64,000 nt of DNA from Basipetospora chlamydospora (lineage: Eukaryota > Ascomycota > Sordariomycetes > Microascales), in the NCBI GenBank assembly GCA_001599675.1, contig BCHP01000005.1:2945229-3009228 (forward strand), read 5' to 3'. This document shows positions 1 through 10,005 of this stretch, one piece after another. The notes beneath the pieces are model-generated. The model made no database searches. It was not told the DNA's origin and was given only the letters and a program-made list of their open reading frames with translations. Made by a program: the position numbers and the translations under genes. How positions within the stretch are numbered: the stretch's first letter is position 1; the number at the start of each line of letters is the position of its first letter.

Positions 1-800
1 GGGCCTTACAGTCGCGGCAGGGGAAAGTACAGCGTAGTCTCTCGGGTTTGGTGTTTACCAGCAACGTGTGCCGGGCTCCATTACCTACTAGGTTTCCGGG
101 ATTACTTGGTAGTACAATGCTACTGAATCGTATCGACTTGGGCTGGTAAGGGAGTTTCCATTTGCTGGTAACCGAGGCGTAGGCGCAAAGCCGGCCTGGT
201 GTGCTCCGCTCTGGTGAGTGAGCAGCCGTTCGCACGCAATGACCGAGCAGTTGCCACGGAACTCGCTAAACCAGCGGCAACCCGCAAAGTTATCTTCCGC
301 TGTTTTACAGTGTCATGAGCCCATGACGTTAGGCCAGAGTACCATTTTTAAGGCCGGAAAATGGGGGACACTGTATTTTGAGACGACCTCAAATGTTCCT
401 GTCGCCTTTGCGCTCCACAATGTCGACGAGAAACGTGACGTGCTTCACGGACGCACGAGTGAAAGGCCTGTGTAAGGGAAGGGTCTCGCTGGTCAAGTAG
501 CCAGTCACCTTTACTCAACGGCCTCTTTTCATTATAGGTGCCCAAGCTATTCGCCCAATCTTCTGCCGTTGAGACGTTCGAGACGATTGTTACGAAAGCC
601 GCATACATCATGATATCTTCGTCTTCCGCATGTCCATAACAAGGCCAACCCAACCTTTTTTTTTCTGTTTTTTTTTTTTTTTTATCTTGGCAAAGATGCG
701 CTTCACACATCACCTATCCAGCTGTAGAGTGAGAGATGAAAGATACTTGCTGAGCCTGTGGAAGTTATCAATCGAATGTCCCCCGATCAAGTAACCCAAA
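1..800. other. Intergenic, no gene recognised
   Basis: Open frames here are short and lack family motifs or splice structure. The stretch holds pyrimidine/T-rich runs near 655-685 and the 3' flank of the F-box gene. Nothing else seen. Confidence 0.6.
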
Positions 801-2636
801 TCATTTCCCCCCCCTCCCCTCAGCTTCGATGGCGCGCATAACAGCCTCGGCTTCTCGCAACGCACTACGGATCTTCTCCTCAATTCCATCCGGGCAGGTT
901 GGACTCCCACGCTTCTTCCAATCCTTTGTCACGCGGGTGAACCTGCTACTCCGCACCCTCTCATAATAATTCCTACACTCTTTGTCCTCGCACCACAGCA
1001 GGTGCTTACTCTCGGCGTCCAATCTCAGCCCGTACGAGTCGGGGCTCATGACCGTATACCATGCCGCCGGCGGTTTCAGATCCTTATCCACGTGCCAGAG
1101 GAACTGCTGCTCGACCCGAACGCCCTTGGGGCACCCCGGCATCTCACAGCCCTTGATGGTTATAGACTGGGTCACGCTGTCATCTGAGCGGCGCCCTCCG
1201 AAACTGGACTTGAGATGAGTCCGGAACCATTCGGGGCTACCAAACCATTCGGGGCTACCAGTGGTGGTGCATCTCTGCGCATAATGCATGGGGAGCGCCA
1301 CAGAGTTCGGGTCCTCGGGAGAGAGGAACCGCATATTATCCGCGGCGCCGTCGTAGCTCACACAGCGGCAGATAATAGGGTCCACGGCCGCCATTCGCAA
1401 TACGAGCCTCTCCCTGCTCGCCTCGGGGACCAAGAATTGCCCCGCATCGTCGTAGAGAGTGCGGAGAGCGTCGCGCAGGCCGCTTGCGTCGCGGGTCCCG
1501 GTGTCTGCCAACCCAGGAATGTCGCCGTGGCCCGCGGTGACGTGGGATAGGAGATTGATTACGACGATGGCTGGGTACATGTAGGGCTGGCCGACGATGA
1601 CGTGGATGCATTGATCAAAGCGCCATCTGTGGCCGTCGACGGGGCAGGTGGTAGCATGGTCTGGGTGCTCGCAGATGGCGAGAAGCCCGGAGTTGCTGCT
1701 GCGCTGCGCTCTATTGATCCAGCCCAGGATGTCCTTCCACGTTGCCGTGACGTGCTGGCACACACGTAAGTGACCCTCGTGCGCGATACACAGGCGGCGC
1801 TTCATGGGTCCTCGGTTCTCGGGCGAGAAGAACAGGGCAGCATGGCTCGTGTTGCAGCCCGAGCACGGGAGCATCTTGTCGACGAGAGGGGCGTATCGTG
1901 ACCCCTCCCTTCCACCCTGCCACACCTTAAGGCACGATGCGCAGTACCGATCCCTGTCTAAGCGGGAACCTAGTTCCTGCCAGTGCAGCGACCGTACGAA
2001 CCAAGGTAGAGGGGGGATTGGATGGAAGACCCCGTCATTTCTGGGTTCCCGGCCGGTGACGTCTCGGGATGCGGACAGCCAGAGGAAGGTTCGCGAGGAC
2101 CAGCGGAGGCATACGAGGTCCGGTGTGTCTAGGGGCATCATGATCCTAATAAGGAGCTCGTCGGGGAGTGCCAAGAGAGGACTCCAGGTGCGGTTGCGGA
2201 GGGTTGGGGCAACGAGCAGGTCCACGTCGGCGCGGCCTGGGTAGGGCGGTGGGTCTGACGGCGGATAGGAAGATGCTATGTATGGGAGTCCGTCTTGTGC
2301 CTCTAGTGATGTGTACGTCGGCGGTCCTAACGATCGACCAGGAACCCTGTCCACCAAGGCCGGAAAGTTGACGGTACTTGTTGAACCATCGGCCTGTCTC
2401 TTCGGCGCGTTGCCCTGACTCGACGGCTGATCTTCCCTCGCTTGGGACACTGCCAGCGTCGATACATCGGACCTTTCATCACCGTCAACGGCGGCAGTCT
2501 GGGTAATCTCCAAGTCGCATCGGGGACAAAGCGGGCCTTCGGTAGTCGGTGACGAGTTGGTGGTCGCGGTTACTCGGTCGCCGGGTGATGCTTGTCTCTT
2601 CCCCATCCCTAGCCATGTGAATACTGTGTGCATCAT
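801..2636 (-). CDS. F-box domain protein
   Basis: Single-exon gene of 611 aa. I start it at the ATG at 2636, because the four codons upstream begin with TTG. An F-box lies at about residues 153-190 (LPDELLIRIM followed by LDTPDLVCLRWSSRTF), the motif that docks Skp1 in SCF ubiquitin ligases. The first 150 residues are low-complexity and Pro/Ser-rich, with one CPRC pair. The C-terminal 420 residues are Cys/His-rich (CASC, CSGC, CRCV, CEMPGC, CEDKEC), as in many fungal F-box proteins that recruit unknown substrates. There is a short internal duplication (GSPEWF twice). The substrate cannot be told from sequence. Codon use is GC-rich and the frame is uninterrupted, so it looks functional. Confidence 0.85.
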   Translation of the reverse strand: MMHTVFTWLGMGKRQASPGDRVTATTNSSPTTEGPLCPRCDLEITQTAAVDGDERSDVSTLAVSQAREDQPSSQGNAPKRQADGSTSTVNFPALVDRVPGRSLGPPTYTSLEAQDGLPYIASSYPPSDPPPYPGRADVDLLVAPTLRNRTWSPLLALPDELLIRIMMPLDTPDLVCLRWSSRTFLWLSASRDVTGREPRNDGVFHPIPPLPWFVRSLHWQELGSRLDRDRYCASCLKVWQGGREGSRYAPLVDKMLPCSGCNTSHAALFFSPENRGPMKRRLCIAHEGHLRVCQHVTATWKDILGWINRAQRSSNSGLLAICEHPDHATTCPVDGHRWRFDQCIHVIVGQPYMYPAIVVINLLSHVTAGHGDIPGLADTGTRDASGLRDALRTLYDDAGQFLVPEASRERLVLRMAAVDPIICRCVSYDGAADNMRFLSPEDPNSVALPMHYAQRCTTTGSPEWFGSPEWFRTHLKSSFGGRRSDDSVTQSITIKGCEMPGCPKGVRVEQQFLWHVDKDLKPPAAWYTVMSPDSYGLRLDAESKHLLWCEDKECRNYYERVRSSRFTRVTKDWKKRGSPTCPDGIEEKIRSALREAEAVMRAIEAEGRGGK

Positions 2637-3589
2637 TTTTGTTTCCAACGATTCCGTTTTGGAAAGTGAATCAATCTATTCTGGGAGAGGGGCGGTGGAT
2701 AAAACGCGGGAGTCTGGAGGGTATTTTGGCGGAGACGAAGTTCTTCGAAAGGGTCACTACACCAGCACGGTTATCTTTGTGAGGTGGAAGGGAATGAAAG
2801 GTCATAGTTCCATGAATAGGGGACGCGGATTCTCAGCCATTAAATATATTCGGTACTCCAACTGTAATCTCCAGGCAGGGAGGGAGTCCTACTCCTACCA
2901 TCAAAATGCTACGCACGTGCGTCGTATTGATCTTACATGTATGCTATCAAGTGTACTAGTAGTACACTAACAGTCTAACCTGTAACCTTTGTCTCGTGAG
3001 GTTAACCTTATGTTCTATCTAATAATCAACGCCACTCTCTTCCTACGTGTTGTTCTAGGGCCGTAAGCTGTAGCATAGGGGCAGTCACTCCAACATCAAT
3101 TGGGAACACACCTTGGCTAAGCTTGTCGAGAGTATCCACAGCCTACACCTACACTGAGAAACTCTTCGGTGCATCTCTTGCCGTTCTCTTTCTGTAATGG
3201 AGCCCCATACCGTCATGCCCAGGTCGTATAAAAATACATGTAACCCGTCAAGGCACATTGAAGTTTCGGGAAAGGCTGGAATCAGTATACGTTGACAGGA
3301 ATACTTGGTGCTATGATGCTAAAACGACCAAGGCAGCTATCGCGAATCGGCCGGGGCCTGGTAAACACTGCTCAGCGTCCTTCCACCTTTGCTATGCCTT
3401 TCCATCTTGAGTTGATGGCCTGTACCGGAAAGGATCCACCAGGCTGGCCTCCAGAAAAAAAAAAAGGGAAAAAAGAAAGAAAAAAAAAAGGAAAAGAGTT
3501 GAGGAGAGAAAAGACGTGGGGAGGGTGGGAACGGATGAATGGGGAATGGGGAATGGGATGCGGAATGCGGAGGGGACTGGGCGTGCGGC
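2637..3589. other. Intergenic; F-box gene 5' side, A-rich tract
   Basis: Upstream region of the F-box gene. It contains a minus-strand AT-rich TATA-like stretch near 2837-2850 and an A/G-rich tract at about 3455-3515. No supported gene. Confidence 0.5.
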
Positions 3590-3900
3590 CTACTGCTTCT
3601 CCTGCGCAATATTGGTAAGCTTCTCCTCGGCCAGCCTCCTCGCGGCCGCCTCGCTCTGGAGGTCGGCGTGGGCCTTGTTGAGCGCCAGCTGGGTATCTTG
3701 GAGGCGTAGGATAAGCTGCACCCAGCCGGAGCCGGTCGCCTCCTCGAGCTGGGACCGCAGCACCTCCTTCTCCTTCCTCTCCTGCTCCAGGGCCTCCTTG
3801 AGAGCGTCCTTCTCCTCCTTTTCCTAGTCGCGCTGGCTCTCCGCCAGCATCCTCGCCGCTGCTTCGCTCCGGAGTCGCCGCTGGTCCTGTTCAAGTCTAG
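3590..3900 (-). pseudogene. Decayed coiled-coil gene, copy A (3' part)
   Basis: Read on the minus strand, this gives about 100 codons of Glu/Lys/Arg/Leu-rich heptad-like coiled coil (LARLEQDQRRL at the start, LAEEKLTNIAQEKQ at the end) and a terminal TAG at 3590-3592. The frame is broken by one in-frame TAG at 3824-3826 in a position where CAG would fit, a C-to-T change of the RIP type. About 88 bp (3700-3788) is repeated with roughly 90% identity at 4358-4446. The 5' part beyond 3900 is not recognisable. Function unknown; probably a relic of a multicopy gene. Confidence 0.6.
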
Positions 3901-4349
3901 CTAGTGTCTCGGGGTGGGGTCGCACTTACTCCAAGACACCCTGACCCTCATCTCGTCTCCCTACCCACCCACTGAGCCTATTTTATCTATTTTGAAAGCC
4001 CTGCGCTAGCAGGCATAAAAGGGGAAAGGAGCCTCGCGCTTAAACGAATAAAGAACTATGTTTGCTTCCCCCTAGATGTCTTAACCTACGTTATATAGCT
4101 TACCCGTTACTAGAAACACCTTTTCTATAAATCCCCTTACCGCGCTTACGTTTATTATATTTTAAGACCTACTATCGAGGTGATTACCTTAGTACGGTTA
4201 TTTTAAGGGTATCGCTATTAGTTTTAATAGTGGCTTAAAAGAGCTATTAGTTTTCCCTGTACTTGTAAGTGTTGTTCCGGTGCATTTTCCTCTATGTGTG
4301 GTTAGCACTCACAAGGTGGGGGCCTAGACCACCCCCATCCGCTTCACTG
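3901..4349. other. AT-rich degenerate spacer
   Basis: Between the two coiled-coil relics. From about 3975 to 4260 the composition turns strongly AT-rich with many TA dinucleotides, unlike the GC-rich flanks. This suits RIP-mutated repeat DNA. No frame or transposon motif can be recognised. Confidence 0.5.
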
Positions 4350-4970
4350 GCTATCGTGGAGGCTAGGATAAGCTGCACTAAGCCGGAGCCGGTTGCCTCC
4401 TCGAGCTGAGACCGTAGCGCCTCCTTCTCCGTCCTCTCCTGCTCCAGCAAGCTCTCATACCTCTCGCGATCTCTCGTTTCCTTTTCGCGGGCATTGTCCA
4501 GGCTGGTGAGGAGCTTCGTGGCTGACGGGTCCTTGTTCCTCGGGATCGAGATGAGGAAATCCAGGAACTTCACAAGCATGCGCAGGAACCTCCTGGCCCG
4601 ATTTTTGCCCCTGTACGCGGTTGCCAGCTTGGCCAGCTTGTCCTATATAACGGCGGCCCGGGACAAAGCGGTAATTAAAGTTGCCGCGGCGCCGAAGTAC
4701 CTAAGGATTATAGTAAGGTCGTCTGGAGTAAGGGGCAGATCGTATTTCTTTCCCTTAACGCGCTTTGTAATTCTTCTAAGGGTATATATAATCGATAGCC
4801 GCGAGACTCTCTAGTATAGAGTCGAGGTGTCGAGGGTTCAGATTATCTAAACGGCAGGTCGGGGCGGTAAACGGAGGGTCAGTAGAGGCGGCGGCCGCGC
4901 CTGCGATAGTAAGGCGGATAAGGAAGACAGTTAGGATCCGGAGACGTCTAGGGAATATAGTAGCGCCCAA
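4350..4970 (-). pseudogene. Decayed coiled-coil gene, copy B
   Basis: The minus strand keeps a coherent protein-like reading spread over two frames. The upstream part (LDNLNPRHLDSILESLAAID, then YIYP and a stop) continues after a one-base frame change near 4775-4790 as RRITKRVKGKKYDLPLTPDD and a hydrophobic segment. After an in-frame TAG at 4643-4645 it continues into RARRFLRMLVKFLDFLISIP and a coiled coil (ESLLEQERTEKEALRSQLEE). The last 90 bp match copy A, then the frame is lost. Two nonsense/frameshift lesions, with TA-rich flanks, mark it as a pseudogene. It shows that the parent protein had a helical N-terminal domain before the coiled coil. Family not recognised. Confidence 0.55.
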
Positions 4971-6686
4971 GGCGAGGAAGAGTATGACGGTGTGGCCTGT
5001 ACGGTGGACGGCGCTAGGGCAACTATTGGGACGATAAGGCCGCGCCGGAGAAGCGTGGCAGAGACGAGAATTATAGCTAGATAGGCGTATATAGGAACAT
5101 CGTCGAATAGGCTAGCAGATCGCGTCCAATACCTTGCCTGAAACCCTACTAAAAGGTAAGATCGCTACGAGAAAATATATCGAGGCGGGTACTATGGCCT
5201 CTAATGGCTGGGGAGGCGAGATAGACTAAAAGTACTTAGGACACAATACTGTAGTATATAGCAGGGAAGGAGTTTAGATAAGAGAAGCTAGTAGAGGGAG
5301 TTCACCCTCGAGGCACAGGGGGGATATTGCTTCGCTAGGGGGTGGGACACGACCCGCGACGATTTAGGGTATAGGCGAGGAAGGGGGTTATGTAGGTCCT
5401 ACTCGAATAGTAATTATTTTCTTTCTCGGGATCGAGCGGCGGGAACATCGTATTCTTCAGGCCGGAGAGGGCTAACTATCGGCGCAGTTAGGGACGCGGA
5501 GGAGTACGCATTAATATATCAGGCATGGTAAGGGGACGATTCAATTTAAAGGTATAGGACTTCTCGGGTAGACAATGCTTGTGGCGGGATATTATAGCCC
5601 TTCGGTCGTGTAAAGGAGTAGGAGCGTGGACTCCTCCCCAATCCCATGGATTCGACACCCAGAAAGCGCCAATAGTTACGTGCCGGTAAGGAGGTGGTTT
5701 TTGTAAAAATAGGACTGTGGTCTGGCTCCTCACGCGGTTGATGCAGGGACGACGAGGGCACGATTTGACGCAGTAACAGAATGCCTACCACTTAATCCTT
5801 CACACCCGTGATCTTTTCTTTTCTTTCTTTTCTTTTCCCCAAGCATATAGCTCCTTCCCTACGAGGTGCGGGCCCCAAACCACAGTAACATGGACAACGG
5901 GGCCCATCCTCCTCGTGGCCTCTGTCTATTTTTGCCCCATAGCTCCATGTTTAGTTAAAGCACCTTATGTTTCTGGGCAAGAGTTCCAAGTAGCTAGATC
6001 GCGCCTCCTCGAAGTTCCAGATATTAATAGGATTTGATTTGGTTAGTGATTCGTAGAAGGTCATGCGCTACTCAGAGACACTAGGTACGAGTAGCAATTT
6101 GGTGCGCTGAAGAGTACTCTTTAAAACGAAGCCCACTCTCACAATATGTAGCATACTAGAGAACGAAGTTTGCTACCGCGGGTGAGAGTATGAAATCCGG
6201 TCAGATCCTAGACGGGCCCTGCTGCCAATGCCATGTACCTGGCTCGCCCTTGACTCTCCTCTACTAGGCCTTAAGAACTCGTCCACCCCCTCTTCACCTC
6301 TCACCTGTGTTCAGACGCTCCTTCCCTTAGCTATGCCGTAGAATTCCATCGCGAGGAATAGAATCACAGCTGCTATGGTTCTGCCTCGCTCCTGCTGTGT
6401 CTTGAGAACTCGTCCACCACCTTTTTGCCTGTTGCTTGTGTTCAAGCACTCCATCACTTATCCGTCTACTTAGCTGCGTCGTGGAATCCCATAACGAGGG
6501 AAAGAACGAACCGTAGCTGCCATGTATACTGACATTTTCTCCCGGAACCCAAGCGAAGAATTTTCATCTCTACGATATCTGTTTCTTCCATCCACATCAG
6601 TCTCAGACAACCAACTCTTGACTACAAACCATCTTTTCTTTTCTCTTGAAAATGAACACCTTTCCCTTTTTTTTTTCCTAGCCGTA
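4971..6686. other. Degenerate TA-rich DNA, then leader of the next gene
   Basis: 4971-5560 is rich in TA dinucleotides and stop codons in all frames and looks mutated. 5560-6250 has no signal. 6271-6525 contains a diverged tandem duplication, listed separately. It lies directly upstream of the ATG at 6687. Confidence 0.45.
6271..6525. repeat. Diverged direct duplication of about 115-130 bp
   Basis: Two consecutive segments beginning at 6271 and 6402 share the landmarks AGAACTCGTCCACC, TGTGTTCA, a GAATYCCAT-like block and a GTAGCTGCCATG/CAGCTGCTATG-like end, about 131 bp apart. They sit just upstream of the gene at 6687 and may be a duplicated 5' flank. Confidence 0.5.
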
Positions 6687-7187
6687 ATGGCTACGGTTCT
6701 TCTAGTCCATGCCGATATGGTCGCCCGCCTCTCCACCACTTCCGACTTTCCCCGCGCCCCCGACTACTCAAGCGCCCCCGACTCCCAGAACTCGCACACT
6801 TCCGGCTCTCACAACTTTGAGTCCGCTTTTGGCACAGTTCACTCCTTCTCTCCCTCCCAATCTCCTGACTTCAGCGAACTCAAGGACATCAACAAAGTTG
6901 GACAGTTTTCCGGTGAGAAGGAGCTCGCGGCCCCCGCTTCTCCCAAGGATAATCGAAAAGGTAAGAAACTCACCAGGATGCCGCGAGTGAAGGGGTGAGG
7001 GATTAACCGAGAGGCAGATTTCAGGAAGATTACCGTCCATGATTTCATGATCCTCAAATCTTGGATTCTGAACATCGCAAGGACCCACGAGATGGAGAAG
7101 CAGAACTTGAGGAACGCGCACGAGAAGGAGAAACAGGAACTGAAGCAGATATATGAGATGAAGCTGCAGGCTCTGAAGCAGGCATAA
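6687..7187 (+). CDS. Small coiled-coil protein, possibly truncated
   Basis: Two exons are inferred: 6687-6960 and 7018-7187. The intron is GTAAGA...GGCAG with an ATTAAC branch site. The product is 147 aa: a Ser/Pro/Thr-rich N-terminal half, then DFRKITVHDFMILKSWILNI and a Lys/Glu-rich coiled coil ending LKQA. The stop is TAA at 7185-7187, but the same frame stays open and protein-like for another 53 codons to TGA at 7347-7349, including a hydrophobic stretch (FWLTLAWNVGQILWALAKML). A CAA-to-TAA change would explain this; stop readthrough is the alternative. The family is not recognised. The architecture (helical segment plus coiled coil) resembles relics A and B in style, not in detectable sequence. 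Confidence 0.5.
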
Positions 7188-7406
7188 CAAGAACACCCCG
7201 ACAAGAAGCCAACAGAGCCCGCGAAGTCGGTGGAGCTCCCTGCTGCTTTCTGGCTGACACTCGCGTGGAATGTCGGGCAGATACTTTGGGCCCTGGCAAA
7301 GATGCTTGGCCGCAGGCTCTCAAAGTCGCGGTTTCTGCGGTTCCTGTGACTCCAAGAGGACTCCCTCAATCCCGGTTAGCCTAGCCCACCCCCTCTCCCC
7401 CCTTCC

Positions 7407-7424
7407 CCCCCCCCCCCCCCCTCC
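7407..7424. repeat. C homopolymer
   Basis: An uninterrupted C run of about 16-18 bases inside a CT-rich tract between the two small coiled-coil genes. Length is uncertain in any assembly. Confidence 0.8.
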
Positions 7425-7478
7425 CTTCCGTTTCCGGTTGTATTTCACCGAGTCGAAAGACACTTTTTAACATCATTC

Positions 7479-7809
7479 ATGTCAATAGCCGCCCCCGACG
7501 ATCAAACCTCTGCCACAGCTGCCCGAGTCCTGTCCGATGCCTTACAGCGAGATGCCAGAATGGTGCGATCCATGACATCTGCTATGTCCACTTTCGTGGA
7601 ACACAATAACAACCAGGGCTTGAAGAACAGCGTCGAGGAGTTGTCCGCGCGGATGATAGCAGTCGAGGAAGTCGGATGTAACGCTGCCACGAAAGACACC
7701 ATGCGTCAGTTGGGCGATTTAGTGGTCGTTATTTGGCGAGGCCGACGTGGCGGCTGTTGTTGAGGATGGCGAGGTGATCGATACCGAAGACCAAGACACT
7801 GAGCAGTAG
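7479..7809 (+). pseudogene. Frameshifted small helical protein
   Basis: ATG at 7479 opens a frame encoding MSIAAPDDQTSATAARVLSD and then a helical Ala/Glu/Lys-rich stretch that stops at 7761-7763. Around 7733-7745 the protein-like reading moves to another frame (FGEADVAAVVEDGEVIDTED and so on) and ends naturally at TAG 7807-7809. The two frames join smoothly if one base was gained or lost, so this is a frameshifted gene or a sequencing error, about 108 residues long. There is no GT-AG pair of workable length at the junction. It lies 130 bp after the end of the preceding damaged gene and may have belonged to the same transcription unit. Function unknown. Confidence 0.45.
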
Positions 7810-10005
7810 GAGGAATACCAAGGAGTGCAGCGGCCCTGGGACCCGTTCGCGTACGGGAAACACGTGGAAGGGGCAGGTAGTAAGCAGGAAACGAGTCTCT
7901 AAGTAGCAAGATGCATCCCGTTGGCCCATATCCCTTTCCTCTCGAAGTGTTCACGGAGGATATTCAAGGTAAGGTGCGCCAATTCGTCGGCTACCTTGCG
8001 ACTAGGGTAAAGCACTCCTCCTTGATTCGTAGTTATTCGCTACGTTGGTAGTGGGCGTCAATCTTTGCTATGTGATGTTGTCGCATGACGTGCACCTTTT
8101 GATCCTGTGATGCCGAGGCGAGTAGACTAACTAGCAGTACCGGGTTGGTGTTGAAGCAAGGTCCGGTTGGAACAGTAACAGCCCTCCCCAACCCCGTGGT
8201 TTTTCTTTTCTTTTCCTTATTTTACCGAATGTGGGGGATAAATAAAAGGAAAGAAAGATTTGGACCATGCCGGAAATTGATAATATTGGGGTCTGGGGCT
8301 TGCAGCGAGAGGAATCAATGTGAAATTGGCCTGTGTAAACATTTGAAGTGAAGAGTGGGCCCTGTCATTTGGCGCACCTCCGAATTTGGGGCCCAGACTC
8401 GGCCCGGAAAGGTCCGCGGGAGCCACGTTTTTCAGCACAGCCGCGCAGGCAGTACACCAGACTGCGTACTTAATAATGTCCGTAGGATAGCGGGGAGGAT
8501 CACCACCTTACCCCCTGACATGAGCCGATATATGGTCTATGTCTTGTTGGAAGAAAGCAAACACAGGTGAAATACGAACCCTCTGCCCGTTGGCCAATGG
8601 ATGTTTTCCGCCCTTCGGATTGATATCAATGCACCAACCACGGCAGGAATTTGCGGCCGCTGATCCCACGTACGGGCTTCGCAACGTGAGGCCCGGTGAT
8701 TTTGTGTCACCAAAGTCCGCTGCGTCAAAAGAGCAGTCGGAGCTGAGCGGGGTTTCCTGCAAGTGGTACAACGGTCCGACTGTTTATGTGTTTCCGTGTC
8801 GATCAGCTGGAGGGTATCGTCTAGGGTGGTGCTGAAAGGCGATGGACCGCTCCGACCGGAGAGAGAGAGGAACTTTTCTTATCCTGGAAAGATGTATACC
8901 CGACGGACTTGTAATTGAGACCTGCAGCTGTGTCGTGGTTGGGAATGCAGACCGCCCTACTCCGTACTCCCGCCACTTTTACAAAAAGGCGGACTACGGC
9001 TGATGGGTCTCTGTGTCAGAAGTTCCTGATGGTGATGGGATTTGACAGGACAAAGACCAACCAACATCGATTGGGATGGATTCACTCCACCCAATATCAT
9101 TCAAGCCGGCTGATGCTACATCCCGTACGCCCGCGTACGTATCCGAGGGGCCGTGAGGTAACGTCAACATTGGAGTACATGGTCCCGCTCTCTCGTCAGG
9201 CGTGTTTCTTGCTACCGGAGACCCCAATGCAGCTCCGCCCTTCTAAGCCGCCATTTCCCCGCCTGCCGTGTACATACACAGCCCCCCTTCCCTAGCACCA
9301 CTTGCAATACAGCTTCTTCTTGGGGTCCTCGGACTGACTGCAGGCTGAGGATACGAGATGAAATCTCACACCCTTGCGGGACGGCCCCCAATACGTCCAG
9401 GTCGTATTACTCGCATCTCTTCCAATCAGATGCAGCACCGAGATGCTGACCTCAAGCTGGAACGTGGTATGTTGTATTTCGTCTTCCGGCCGCCACCAAA
9501 AAACGTCCGCCTCACTTGTTTTCTACTGGTCGCATTGCTTCCTTGACCAATCTTATCCGTTCCGATTGGTGTTACCGAGTTTCCGCTCGACTCTTTTGTT
9601 TTCCTTTTTTAGGAAAGCGATCCGAAGTGTCGGCCCCTCTGCCTCAGCCCTATGATGGGCCCACGCCGCACGGCGACATCCGGGATGAAGGGGAGGAGGC
9701 AGATTACGGACGGAGTACGCGAGCGATCGACGGGGGCCAGCACAGGTCTGGGGGTTGATCTTTGGGGGTATAAGGAGGCCTGTGTCGCCGATACCTCGGA
9801 GGCTTCTTGTCAAGTTTCTCTTTTTGGAATGACAACTAAAAAGATTCCAATCTACCTCGACTTCACTGTTTGAGATCCAAACTCGTATTAAATCGTCTTG
9901 TTAACTTGTGATCCATCTTCCATCCTTGCCCGCTCCCTCTGTGCGGCATCCTCTTGTATCCTTACTCACCACCCTCCCAACCATCATCAAAGCTACACAC
10001 ACGCA
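7810..10005. other. Intergenic; promoter region of the ppo gene
   Basis: No gene supported. It contains TACTCCGTA at 8958-8966, a GACGGAGTA variant near 9709-9717, and a possible TATA-like GTATAAG near 9768, about 235 bp before the ppo start codon. The last 100 bp form a pyrimidine-rich leader typical of filamentous fungi. Confidence 0.45.

Noticed and set aside
6522..6686. In-frame codons before ATG 6687 as the true start of the coiled-coil gene
   Set aside because: The segment includes the end of the duplicated flank and a T-rich tract typical of a leader; kept as 5' flank, though an upstream start cannot be excluded.
9898..10005. Upstream extension of the ppo frame
   Set aside because: There is no ATG in this part, and it is a pyrimidine-rich leader; the ATG at 10006 starts the normal Ppo N terminus.
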